From Cryptomeria japonica (lineage: Eukaryota > Streptophyta > Pinopsida > Cupressales > Cupressaceae), in contig NC_081412.1 in NCBI RefSeq assembly GCF_030272615.1, positions 688,702,083 through 688,766,082 of the forward strand: 64,000 nucleotides of DNA, written 5' to 3'. A program made the position numbers and the translations under genes. Positions 10,674 through 23,400 of this stretch are shown in pieces. Below the pieces are notes generated by a model, which was not told the origin of the DNA, made no database searches, and worked only from the letters and a program-made list of their open reading frames with translations. How positions within the stretch are numbered: position 1 is the first letter of the stretch; every line of letters starts with the position of its first letter.

Positions 10674-12228
10674 TGTAGAGGAGAGGATATTATAGGAATA
10701 AAATTAACGCCTTATAAATATTGCTGAGTTGAGTAAAGACGTCCTTAGACAGTCGTTTCAAAAGAAACCTTACAATACCTCATTCTGAAATTTGCCTAGT
10801 CTAAATTTAAACCAGACCATTGAAACTAAAATATTACATTTTGACATATAAATATTGACTTTCCTATAGCTATGGAATATATACCCATGCTATCAACCTT
10901 TGCTCTATCATTTACAATCTCTGGGAAGATTTGAATATACTTAGAATCTCAAAATTACAAGAAGCAAACAAGTTGAGAATCAAGATGAGCCAATACCAAA
11001 GAATGAAAGCATTCACACTGCAAGCCAAAACAAGCCTCGGGCTAGCTGTCAATAAAGTCGAACAAGGGGCAGTGCCATAAAAAAAGACAACCGCCTGCTT
11101 AATAGAATGCTTGGCCTATCAAAAACTTACATCGACCAATTCAATATGAATGCCAACCAAAGCATAACCCCTCAGCCAAAGTCGATCACAATGAGCCGCC
11201 ATCTCTGATCTACACAAGCTCATACAAATCAAAGGTCTCCACACAAGTGTGCAGATGTGGGATTGCCATCAGAAACTGATCACGGGTGCACTGTCAGATC
11301 AATAAGCAAAGAACACCGGTCTTCAAATCTGTGAAGTATATATACTCTGGAAAATTTAAACTGACAATATTGAAATCACTGTTATGAGAATGATCTGCCA
11401 AATGCTGCTAATGAAGCAATGCTGGGTGATCAAACAATAACACTTGCCTATATACAGCCAGCACAAAGATAATAATGAAGGCAAATGGATAGAGGTGCCC
11501 GCGCTAGACTCTGCTGTCCACTAAAGATGATCTTTGAATCTTATGAAGCGCGCCAAAGGACGATGCACTATGAGAGGGTCTGTCAGGAATGAGCACCACA
11601 ATAGGTAGCATGTATCAAAAAGGCAGATCAATCAAATATGCGCCAAATCGCCAAGAGATATATGAACCACCAGATACGACCACGCTCAAGCGATGGGCTA
11701 AGGCAATGAATCACAATTGAGAACAAAAAAAAGCCAGTCAAATAGTGAAATACAAAAGAAGTTCGAGCCCTTCAAAGGAGCACCGCAATGAAGAGGGAGA
11801 GCAAAAAGAAACTAACCCAGTATATATTAAACAACAAAACCATTACATCTACTATCTGAGCTTTAGTTCATACATTCACTCACCATTACATAAACTTAAA
11901 CATCTTACAGCTCTGCTGCTTATATCTTTCTCATAGTTATGCGGAGCTGGACTCCCAGAAGAGACTGCATAAAAAATACAGATTCAAACAATATATAGAC
12001 CAATTACAGACTACAGAGGAGAGAGAGCATACATAAAATAAATATTTTTGAACTTCAATTAAAACTGCATATGTGACAAAGGACAGATAGCAGCAATCTG
12101 TTCGAATCCATTTAAATCCTTATGAAGATATATTTTTACTGTTTTTATTTAATACTGAGATTGACTGCAGATGAGGAGGATACAAGTGACAGGTTCAGCT
12201 GGAGTAGTTGGGATTACAATCTCCAACA
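10674..12228 (-). mobile_element. Copia LTR (borders approximate)
   Basis: On the minus strand it starts TGTTGGAGATTGTAATCCC at 12,228, a common start for plant Copia LTRs. It ends near CTACA at 10,674, just ahead of the gag leader. No standard initiator-Met primer-binding site is seen after it, so the inner border may be off by tens of bases. Only non-coding, A-rich sequence is seen within. Confidence 0.55.
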
Positions 12229-13880
12229 AAATATACAGACCAGAAAATTCAAAAGCAATAAAGGAAAAACAAAATAAATAGACAAAATGAAGTAAAAGCA
12301 TTAACAATTATTATGTAATTGTATATATAACAACAGAGGTTATCATTACATAACAAAAAGCAAAGAATAACCTGATAAAATGTAAGAGCAAACGAAGCAA
12401 CAAATTAAAGAAGATAACAAAAAATATAAAAACACAAATAAACGAACAACACAATCTACAAAAGCACCACAAAAAGATACAAACCAGCACTCAATTGGAA
12501 AACGGACAATGTGATGGAGAAAAGAGGGGGGACCAAGAGGACAAGAGGTGGGAGACAGTCAGGAGGAATGGTTTCCAAGAAATACTCACATTTGAGCCCT
12601 CATCATGATTGATGTTCAATTTACATGGAAAGCATACTGAACACATTAGAAGCACATGCACAGCCCTGAAATTTGAAATTGTATTCTCGTATACATACTA
12701 GCTGTTAAAATTCACTAGCTTGAAATCAGAGAAGCACAGTCAAGCGAAGGTATCTGTATCTATGAAGCATCAAATATTAAATTGAATCTTGGAAGAGATC
12801 TCTCACTTACATACAGGCAGCTTTTGCAGAGTCATGCACAATCAGATTGTGTACAGTCATAAGAATGCACCTGTATGATGCTCATCATCGAGATCACTCA
12901 CATGTCAGAAAAGCATATCAGTCCCTTTATCAGAGGACATTTAGTAAGAGTTTTAATGGAAGAATTTTGTTAAAGCATCCGGCTATAATATCTCTCACAC
13001 CCCTTTTTCTGTTCTTTTATAGTTTTCACTTTTTTTGATTTTTTGCATTCTGGGCTGTAGGGGATAGCTGACTGCCCCTTACAGATTTTAACCTATTTCC
13101 AGGACATCACCAGTTTTTTTTTTGCAGATAGGGGATGACCTGGGGATGTTTTCAATGTGTTCCATGGGGACAGAGGGAAAAGTCTATGGGACATATCCCC
13201 ACAGAATATGGCATTAACCTAATCCAAATTCTTGTCCTTTGTAGGTAGCTCTGATCTTCATCTATCATGTTTATCACTATCAGGCAGATTTTAAGGAATT
13301 TTAGGCACTTTGTAAAAAAATAGTTTACTCAAGTGAATGCCACTAGTATAGTACTTGATATATTGGAAATACACAATACTTTTGCTAGATGGCTAGGAGA
13401 AGAAATGACTACAGCTTAAGTATTTTAATTTACATTTCATACACCTAGGTCTACCGACATAATTTCATTGCAGGCGTTTTCCAAACTCAATAGAGTTCTA
13501 AGGTTTGCATTTCTCCTTTACATGCTGTAACTTATTTTACGATATCATGGTTGCTATTTGCCACACATATTAAGCTAGACCTTTCACCTAGCTGATTGTC
13601 GGATGTGGAGAAAATTGGCAAGCAGTAAATATGGTAACTGTTTCTTATTGTCTAGGCATGTAAGGGAAGCTATTTCCAAGTTGTGGAAATCTGCTAGTTT
13701 TGTGTACCTTTTTCTGTTTTGATAGAAGAATTCACCAGTTTGGGCTGTGGTTGTACTGATTGGACTTTGAAGTCTTTACGTACTAGTTTTAACTGAACTT
13801 CACTGTGACAATAATATCATTTTTTCCCTATACTTTCTTTCTCTGAGTGTGGCCTGATTATGAACAATCTAATGAATCAG
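12229..13880. other. Presumed PIG-A intron sequence
   Basis: No gene is recognised. If the PIG-A transcript starts further left, this is part of its first intron. The N-terminal PIG-A exon was looked for here (codons for the GGVENH-like region) and not found. A poly-T tract at 13,113-13,122 and the acceptor at 13,879-13,880 are the only notable points. Confidence 0.5.
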
Positions 13881-14453
13881 GTGGTGGTGATGACACATGC
13901 ATATCGAAAACGGAGCGGTGTTCGGTACATGACAAATGGATTGAAAGTGTATTATATTCCATGGCTTCCTTTTGTTATGCAGAATTGTCTGCCTACTATT
14001 TATGGGATTTTCCCTATATTAAGAACAATTTTGATTCGAGAGCGTATTACCTTGGTTCATGGACATCAGGCTTTTTCTACTCTTTGTCATGAAGCACTTT
14101 TGCATGCAAGGACTATGGGTTACAAGGTGGTGTTTACTGATCATTCACTTTATGGATTTGCTGATATTGGCAGTATTCACATGAATAAAGTGTTGCAATT
14201 TACTTTGGCAGATGTGAATCAAGCTATTTGTGTTTCACATACAAGCAAGGAAAACACTGTTCTGCGGTCGGGTTTGCCTCCAAATAAAGTGTTTGTAATA
14301 CCAAATGCTGTGGACACAGCTATGTTCAAGCCTAATCCTAACTGTCGCTCATGTAATGAAATTGTAATTGTTGTTATAAGTAGGCTGGTTTATCGAAAGG
14401 GTGCAGATCTCCTTGTGGAGATTATTCCAGAAGTTTGCCGTCTATATCCAAAT
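13881..14453 (+). CDS. PIGA: PIG-A exon (residues from VVVMTHAY to LYPN)
   Basis: 573 bases, 191 codons, phase 0 at both ends. The acceptor is AATCAG before GTGGTGGTGATGACA; the donor is GTAAGT at 14,454. It encodes most of the N-terminal Rossmann half and the start of the nucleotide-sugar half. The open frame extends upstream to an ATG at 13,860, but the homology begins exactly at the AG. Confidence 0.92.
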
Positions 14454-17400
14454 GTAAGTAAACATATAATTTTCTTTCACAAACCTTACCACAAAATTCA
14501 AAGAAATCACCAATCACTTTAAGAGTACTTGAAATGATGTCACTATTTTTTTGATTTTATGTCAAGGTACGTTTCATTGTTGGGGGAGATGGACCCAAGA
14601 GGGTACGGTTGGAGGAGATGAGAGAGAAGTATTCTCTTCAGGAAAGAGTTGAGATGTTGGGGGCTGTTCCACATGCGCAAGTGCAGTCAGTTCTTGTTCG
14701 TGGTCACATATTTTTGAACAGGCAAATTCTCTTTTGCAAGTCTTCATGTTGTTTGCAAGTCTTCATGTTGGTTTTGCCAGAATAAAAAAACACTACACAT
14801 TGGTATCCAGATACATGATATTATGCATAGCTGCAAAAATCTAAAATCTTTAGTTGTTTATTATTTTTACTTAATACTGCAGTACCAAATGTATTATATT
14901 ACCTTACAGTTACATTTCTTCCATTCTTTTCAGGCTTTAGGTGTTTAAACTATTTCATAACAATTATGTGAGACCTGATTTTATTGTTTCCATTTGCATT
15001 TCTGCTCTTTTTTGTGTGCTTTAGATGAAAAGGTTACTCTTGGTTTGTATTTATATAATAACTCTTACACAAAAATTTCTTCAAATTAATGCTAATATTT
15101 GCTTTCCAAATTGTAGCTTATGTGCTTAGATTGAGAAGAAACCTTGTATGGTTATATGATTGATAGTCGCTTTTCATGCCTACCTGTGTATTTTTGTTGA
15201 TCAATCTTGTTGCATTGCAGCTCCCTCACGGAGGCATTTTGTATTGCAATATTAGAGGCAGCTAGTTGTGGCTTGTTAACTGTGAGTACACGAGTTGGAG
15301 GGGTCCCAGAGGCATGTATTTGGTTCTGTTTTCTTTGTAGACATTTATTTTTCAAACCTAGTTGATTGTCAAAGTAATTGCATCTGGGTGCCTCATAATC
15401 AATTGAAAACTAGGTATTAGATAATTGCAATCAAAATGTCATCCTAATTTTCTTCTATTTTGATTTCTCAACAGTTGCTGTTGGTTGCAGGTTCTGCCTC
15501 CTGACATGATTGTACTTGCAGAACCAGTACCTGGCGATATGGTATCTGCCATTGGAACAGCAATAAAATATCTTCCCAAGATTGATCCTCATGCCATGCA
15601 TGCTAGAGTATGTAGCTATTCTTTCAACAGTCCAATTGTATTTTCTAATGTGTTTGGGGCCCACAATTTTTTTTGATGATCTGATATTTTTTTATATATC
15701 ATACATTTTTAGTATTTTCAGCTATTGCATACTTATCTAGCCGCAGCATGAAATTTGTAGTGAAAGTTATGCATTATACATATTGCTAATACATTTATGA
15801 AACAATTACAACAAAATCAAATCAGGGGGTAGACTACAGGGTTTAAAAAAATAAGAGCAGAGCCATCAAACGATAAGTAGAGTTTAAAACATTATATAAA
15901 CCAGGCATACACATGATATTTTTTGAGGTAGCAAAATAAACAGAGAGTGTGAAGCATGATTAAACTATTATATAAAGCTTGAGGACAGAAGAATATTTTG
16001 GTTGCAAAAGAGTATGGATATAACTGGCCTTCATGACAACCATATATAGAGTTGATGGGTCTATATTGGTTGATGGTGCTTTTCAAGGTTGAGGCTTCAG
16101 TGGAAGATTGTGTCCTCCACTATCATTATGGCCATCCTCCTATGCCACTTGTTATTTGAGTGCATGTTGGTATTAAAACTAGGCCCACATTTCTCTATAA
16201 GCTGTATCTCCAGCATTGACAATTTGAAAACTTGAAACACAACACCTGGAAAAGTGACACATCTCTACAGTGAAGCAATGCCTTTATTAATGCTTGGTTT
16301 TTGACTCTTAAGTTACTTGAATGCCAAGACCATCATTTGATAACATGATACTACTCCCATGATGTTGAGGACCAACATGAGTGTAATTTCTTTTGAGTTT
16401 TTGCATTCTGTCATGTTTTAATTTTGGAAATTTTCATTAGCTATAAACTAGGAGGGCTGGGTTTCACTTTGAACATTTTGCTGAGGGAATCTTAGTGCCC
16501 AGTAGGTAGGGGGCTACTTGGATTTTGGGTGGACGAGATGCAGGATTTCCATGGGCAGGCAGCATTTCCTAAGGATTTGACTTTTGCTCTTCACATGAGG
16601 GTGGTGGGAATATAAAGGTGATCTGGCTGGGATAGGGAGAGTGGCTGGGTCAGCTAACTAGGGGTGTTGGTTTGGTTTGAAAGAGTTAGGTTTTTAACAC
16701 TTGATCAATGAGTTGAGAGAAGATTCAACAAATTGTATAGATGGTTGTGTGGTGTAATGGGGTCTTGAGCCATCTTATCATCCTAATGAGGATGGGTGTC
16801 TTTTCCTTGGCCAGTTCAACAGTTTTATTTGCTTGTGATACATAACCTCTCACCCAACAAATTTTGGTACAGATATCCCTTGGAGAAAACTAAATTTGTG
16901 TGATGCATATATGGTTTAGGTAGTGGCTCTTAACCATATGATGTGTCCTTGAACATTCATGGGAAGTTTCTAGTTTTACAAGTACATATCACAAAATCAA
17001 AGGGCACACAAATAGCTGGACATACATCTTACTTTGTAGGCATAAATGTGGTGCAATAGAGTGCCGATATCAACATTTTTGACCTCGGTATTTGTTGTCA
17101 TTTTTATGACACCCTTGGTCCATCAATGAGAACTGATCAGAGATATGCTCCATGGGCCAGCGATGCCCCAATTGATCAAGGATAAAAGCAGTGAAATCAT
17201 GGTTTGAAGTGTTGCCTTGTCGGAAGTTCCTTGGCCCTCTCTTTCTCTTCTTCGGAACCCCGAGGTTCCGAGTTTCTTTGCCTTAGCCGCTTTCTTTCCT
17301 GCTCCAGAACTTCGGAACTCCAAGGTCCTAAAGTTCCCTTCCTTCCCTTAGCTTTTCTTTTGTTCTCCTCCTCCGGAACCTCGAGGTTCCGAAGTTCCTT

Positions 17401-20400
17401 CCCTTTGCCACCTCTCCTTCTCCTTCGGAACTCCGGAACCCCCAGGTTCTCAAGTTCCTAGTTTTCCAACCCCGGAACTCCGGAACCCCCAGGTTCCCAA
17501 GTTCCTTGTTCTTTGACCCTGGAACTCTGGAACCCCCAGGTTCCCAAGTTCCTTGTTCTTCTTGACCCAGGTCTCTGAAGTTCTCCAACTACGGTGACCC
17601 AGGTCTCCGAAGTTCCCCAACTACGGTGACCCAGGTCTCCGAAGTTTCCCCAACTACGATGACCCAGGTCTCCGAAGTTCCCCAACTACGGTGACCCAGG
17701 TCTCTGAAGTTTCCCCAACTACGGACTCAGGTCTCCAAAGCTTCCCCAACTACAGTGACCCAGGTCTCCGAAGTTTTCCAAACTACTTTCGGCTTGCAAC
17801 ACTTCTCGATGGCGTGATCGACACTCAAAGCTTTAAATGCTCTGTCAGCTTTGGTGACTTATGAACCTTTTTTTGTGAAGCCACAGGGGTGCATTTAATG
17901 TTTTTGGCAGGATTTCCATCAAGGGAGGTACGGGGCCATGCTTGGTGACTTGTGTCATGACTGCATACTCTGACTTTGGAAGGTCAGTCAATCCACCTTC
18001 TCAGGGTTTCCCTTTGTGGGTATGGCTAGGTTGCTTGCATGTACAAGCCAAGTGCATACACTTCCCTGCACTTCTAGGCTGACATGCAGGGGTCATGATC
18101 ACCCTTGTGACCATTTTCTATATAATGTCTTTTAAGCCTCATTGTAAAGGGTTCTCTCCTTGCTACCTTGAGCTTTCTTATTCTTTTCTCTTCTCTTGAA
18201 GACTTGGAATTATTTTCGCATTTCTGCAACTGTAAGTTTGGCCATTGGCCTTATAATTAATTGAAATCACCATTCTTGCCTACCTTCAACTTATGCATGC
18301 TGTGTATGTGTTCTTACCTCCATTATAAGTGTATGTTTGTGATTTTCTTTCACATGTATGTTGTGTTAGCTTGTTTTGTGAGTGTGACTTGTGGGAATCC
18401 TTCTCCCCTCTTGACACTTAGCAAATTCTAACCTCCACACATGTATCGGGATCATTCATACAACTGAAGTTTGTGCATTACCTGGGTGTTTCAGTTAATT
18501 CTTTGTGTCATTTCGGTAGGGAGAGGAACAATCTCTTCTTGGTGCATCACCTCCCTTTATTTTAAGCATTTCTCTCTTCCCTTTCCCTCTGCAAGTTGTT
18601 AGGATAGCTTTAGAAGTTAGTTTTTAAGTGTTGAGTTGGTTGAACACCTGCACTTGGATTGAGAAGGAAGTCGGCCTTCTCCAGAGATTCAACCCCCTTG
18701 CGCAAGGTCCCACACTTCGGGGTTGTTTCAATGTTTCACAAGGTTGTTGAGTTGATAGCTCAGCAAGGGTGGAAGCTTTTGTGATAACAGTTTTTGGCAC
18801 GCTCGGTGGAACCTCATTCAATTCACATGCTAAGGATTCAGTGTTGTTCTTGGCATCTCAGCCTTTAGAGACAGACATCTTCAAGCACTTGGCGACTCTG
18901 CTCATGGACCAGTTCTTGTTCACACAAAGTTCGCAGCTTTGCTTACTCCGAAACCTCGGGACCCCCAAGTTCCGAAGTCAGTGAAGCCATCTTACTCCGG
19001 AACCCCCAAGTTCCGAGGTGCTTAGACCCAGACACCCGGAACCCCCAGGTTTCGAATTCCCGAACTTCCTTACTCCGGACCTCCGAACTTTCGAGGTTGG
19101 TTGCGGATTTCATGCCCAAAATTCATACAAGGGCGTCCTCTACAGGCAGTTTCCAATTCGTAGAGCTCCCATTTGCAGGTTCTAGAAGGCGGAAAGGTAG
19201 ACCTTCATTGTCACCAGTCAGGGGTGCAAGGTTGTAAACACTCCATCTCCCAGGTCTCGTTCTACTCCTCCATTTGCAAGGCCATTGCTATCAAGGGCTC
19301 CCACCACTCACATCAATAGACCATTGTTTCACATGGCAAGAAATCAAGTCTTTGTTACCTTCAATTGGGGGAGTCCTCTTGTTTTGACTCAATGGAATGA
19401 CATATCAGTGGCTGCGTTGAAGAGTATACCATACTTCACTGGTGAAACAACTACTACACCCATTGAGCACATTCAAGACATTGCAAACATCTGTTCCGTC
19501 CTTAATATCACTCAGGATGATGTTGCTGTCAGACTCTTAGCCACATCTTTGAAAGGCAAAGCTTTGCAGTGGTATAGAGGGTTGTCGTCTAGCTCCATTC
19601 ACAATTGGGATGAATTGGGGGAGAGGTTGTGCAACCATTTCGAAGACAAGAGTGATCACCTATCACTTGTGGAGTTGTTGACTACAGTCAAGAGGGCACC
19701 CCACGAGTTCATGGGAGATTTCAATTTCAGATTCCATAAGACATGGAATAGAATTCCTACTCTAGTAAAGCCATCTCCAAATCATGCCTTCTTGTATTAT
19801 CTTAGAGCTCTCAACAACGATATAGCTATCATGGTCAATCAATGGGTGGAGCCTCTCTACCGTGTGCGTATGACATAGCCATAAGAGCATAAAATTGTTT
19901 GATTCAGGTCGGGAAGATAGCTCCAAGGCCTCCAATGCCTCTCTTCCCAGAAGCTCCTACTCAACAACCCACCTTGGCTCCTATCCCCATGGCACCCGCA
20001 GGTCAACCCTCCACATCCTCCAATTAGCTCCATGAGGTCAACGCTAGATTGGAAAACTTTAACAATGAGTTGGTGACACTAAAGAGGCAACAAGCCCAGC
20101 ATAGCAGACCTTATTAGGCACAAAATCAGAACTATCAGCAGAATAGGCCACCCTTTCAAGGGCAAAACCAATGGAGCAATGCCAGGCCTTTGAATAGTGT
20201 GAACCCCACAACCGCAAGCAACTCAAAGGCGATAGTTCCAATGCAAAATAACCTCGCCCAAGGGCAAAACCAATGGAGCAATGCTAGGCCTTTGAATAGT
20301 GTGAACCCCACAACCGCAAGCAACTCAAAGGCGATAGTTCCAATGCAAAATAACCTCGCCCAAGAGCAAGATTGGTGTCAACCATGCAATCAGCCACACA

Positions 20401-23400
20401 ACCAAGGTGCATGCGAAAATGGAGGGTTTGTCCAAACCTTAGTGGTGCAGGATGAGCTGACCACTTCTGGCCAACAATATGACCCAAATCAGCCTAGTGT
20501 TGGCACTCAGGCTTACTTACAAGGGGATTCTACCTTTGTCAATTGGCAGGAGGCAAAATTCTGTGGTTTGAACCAAACAAATGGTGAGTCTATGCTGCAG
20601 TATACAAGGTCAAAGAAGAGAGCCATGGAGGCTGCCTCACCTTCAACATCAGCCCAAGATCCAACACCCAATGTAGCCGCCCATGATACAAGCCAGAGTA
20701 CCATGCAAGGGAGCAAGAGGCAGGAAGAGGCCCAAGTCGTCCAAAGAGAAAAAGTAGACCTTGTAGCCTCAAAGAATCCTATAAAATCAGTTGGTGTCCC
20801 TTTCAACATAGTTGATCAGATGAAGAAGGCCAACCTCAACGTCACTATGTGGGAGGCCCTTTCAATCCCATCTCAAAGGGATTTGCTTAAGGAGGCACCG
20901 AAGGACGTCGATTAGTCAGGTGGTGAGGCAGCAGTCAGCGGAAAGGCAGTCTCCACCAGTTTGGTGCAACCCAAGGAGGAGGAAGATTCAAGCAAGATCA
21001 GCAAGCCTCCCCCTTTCTATCTCTCCTTAATCATAGGAGATAATTTGGTTCGCAACTGCATGATAGATTCAGGAGCTAGTAGCTCAGTCATGCCTAAGAA
21101 GGTAGCGGATCTTCTTGGCATAGAATATGAACCTGTGACCAAAGGGGTGGTCCAACTAGATGGCACTTCTATTAAGACAGTAGGGGTGGTAAAAAATTTG
21201 AAGTTAAACTTGCATGCATACCCTAGTTGCACTGTTTTGCAAGACATATCAATCATCGATCTCCCTACCTTCTTTGCCATCTGCCTGTCTAGAGACTTTA
21301 GAGCCAAGATAGATGGGTACCTGTCTTCTAACTCGTCCCATATGCTATTTTGAACAAGGTATGGTACCCAGGTCACCATAAGGGCAGAGCCCATTGCCCA
21401 AAACCACATTGAGCCCTACACCCCCAACCCTATAAACATGAATTGCACTTTGCATGACGAAGGGGAGGAGTATGTTGTTCGTGAGCCTGCTACTCTTTTG
21501 CAGGAGGTCCCTAATTGTTTGTTGGACAAATGGGCCAATGCTTTTCAACTTGATCCATTAGCCGAGACCAAAGAGACTGGGCTTGGCACCTATTGTATCC
21601 ATGAAGAGGATACTCCTATTCCTAACCTCATCAAGACACAAGGAGATTCAGAGGGGTTATGGAACATGTTTTTTGATGGTTCAAGAAACAAGAATGGAGC
21701 AGGTGCCGGTGTGATGCTTGTTTCTCCTGAGCAGGAGAAATATTTCTTCTCTTTTAGGCTTCAATTTGGTTGCACTAACAATGTCGCTGAGTATGAATCC
21801 TTGATCCAAGGTCTCCAACTTGCGCAAAGCAGGAAGATCAGATCTCTGCGAGTATTTGGGGATAGTGAGTTGGTTGTTAAACACATTCGAGCCCAAAGTG
21901 TAGCAAAAAACAACCTACTCAAATCATACAAACACAGGGTTTGGGACTTGATCGAAGGATTTGAGGCCTTCAATATCCAAAGCATTCCTAGGGGTTAGAA
22001 CAAACATGCTGATAGGCTTGCAGCGGTTGGTGCTCAATTCGACATACCAACGCATGTTGCAAGTCAAAGGGAGCAATACATCAGGCTTGTTGTGAGACCT
22101 GCTGTCCCAGACAATCAAGTGAATTGGCAAGTGTTTGAAAGCGATCAGCAAATCGTCAATTTCTTGCAAAATGAAGCAGAATTTTCTGCTAAAAATCATT
22201 CTAGGCTACAAGACCAATATGGAGATCAAATCATGCAGCTCAACTCCAACAAGTTGCCTAAAGGTCTAGTTACCTTGGAAGGCATTTTCAACTTGGATGA
22301 TAAGTTGAAGAAGAAGATGAACTTGGCTACAAAGAGGGGTGATTACAAGCCAGTTGTTGTCGCCGAAGGTAGATCCTTAAACTTGGGCAAGGTGTGCTCC
22401 TCAACCGAGCAAGAGGCCTTTGTTGAGCTTTGCCAAGAGTATGATGACATAGTTGCTTGGACCTATGAAGACTTGAAGGGTTTTGACCCTAGCTTAGCCC
22501 AGCATACCATAGAGTTAAATCTGGATGCAAAGCCAGTTAGGCAAAAGCAAAGGCCAACAAATCCCAAAATTGAGCCACTAATGAGGAAGGAGTTGACCAA
22601 GTTGATAGAAGCCAATATCATCTTCCCTATCAAGCACTCCTCCTGGGTGGCCAACCTTGTCCCTATAAGGAAGAAGAATGGGGAGATCAGATTATGTGTA
22701 GACTTTTGGGATCTCAGTAGAGCCTCCCTTAAAGATCACTATCCCCTTCCCTGTATGGAGCAGATTCTCCAAAAGGTCAGTGGCTCAGAAAGATTTTCAT
22801 TCTTGGATGGGTATTTAGGCTACAATCAGATCTTGGTCCAAGAATCAGACCAATACAAGACTGCGTTTACTACTAAGTGGGGTACCTATGCTTATTGTAA
22901 AATGCCCTTTGGGCTAACCAATGTAGGTGCCACATTCCAAAGAGCGATGGGCATAGCTTTCAAGGGTGTATTAGCAAAGTTTGTGCTTGTATACCTTGAT
23001 GACATAACTGTTTATTCGAAGCATGCAACTGACCATCTTGGTCATCTTGAGCAAGTGTTCATGAAATGCAGGGAGTATGGTGTGTCTTTGAACCCTAACA
23101 AGTGCGTATTTGCTACTGATCAAGGAAGATTGCTAGGACACATCGTATCCAAGGAGGGTTTGACTATCGATCCAGAGCGAGTGGAGGGTATTCTTTCTCT
23201 TCCACTCCCCAGTCACAAGAAAGGATTGCAAAGTTTCCTTGGTAGGATCAACTTTGTGAGGAGGTTCATTCCCAACCTTGCCACCATGGTAAAACCCGTC
23301 ACTTCCATGTTGAAGAAAAACTTGGCTTTCAGTTGGACCAAGGAGGGAAGGGCCAGTTTCGAAGAGATCAAATAAGCAATTGCTCACGCCCCTACCCTTA

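Larger units (their letters stand above)
8477..12228 (-). mobile_element. Truncated Ty1/Copia element
   Basis: Read on the minus strand: LTR (12,228 to 10,674), then gag, protease, GAG-pre-integrase, integrase and the linker into reverse transcriptase. It stops at 8,477 where element B is inserted. Reverse transcriptase and RNase H would lie on the far side of that insertion, left of the window. Many stops and frameshifts show it is dead. Confidence 0.8.
17093..18789 (+). mobile_element. 5' LTR of Tat-like element
   Basis: 1,697 bp, from TGTTGTCA to GATAACA. It carries a GC-rich minisatellite, a 32-bp tandem repeat and a TATA box. Open frames in the minisatellite on the minus strand are by-products of the repeat. 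Confidence 0.88.

Noticed and set aside
13847-14092. Alternative plus-strand ORF overlapping the PIG-A exon
   Set aside because: It is in a different frame from the conserved PIG-A translation.
17123-17685. Minus-strand ORFs rich in [11 protein letters not shown] and GTWEPGGS (also 25,344-25,783 and 32,973-33,167)
   Set aside because: They are the minisatellite and 32-bp repeat read in another frame.
20513-20809. Minus-strand ORFs across the gag-pol region (for example 20,059-20,809 and 21,017-21,985)
   Set aside because: Shadows of the plus-strand gag-pol frame, which carries the conserved motifs.
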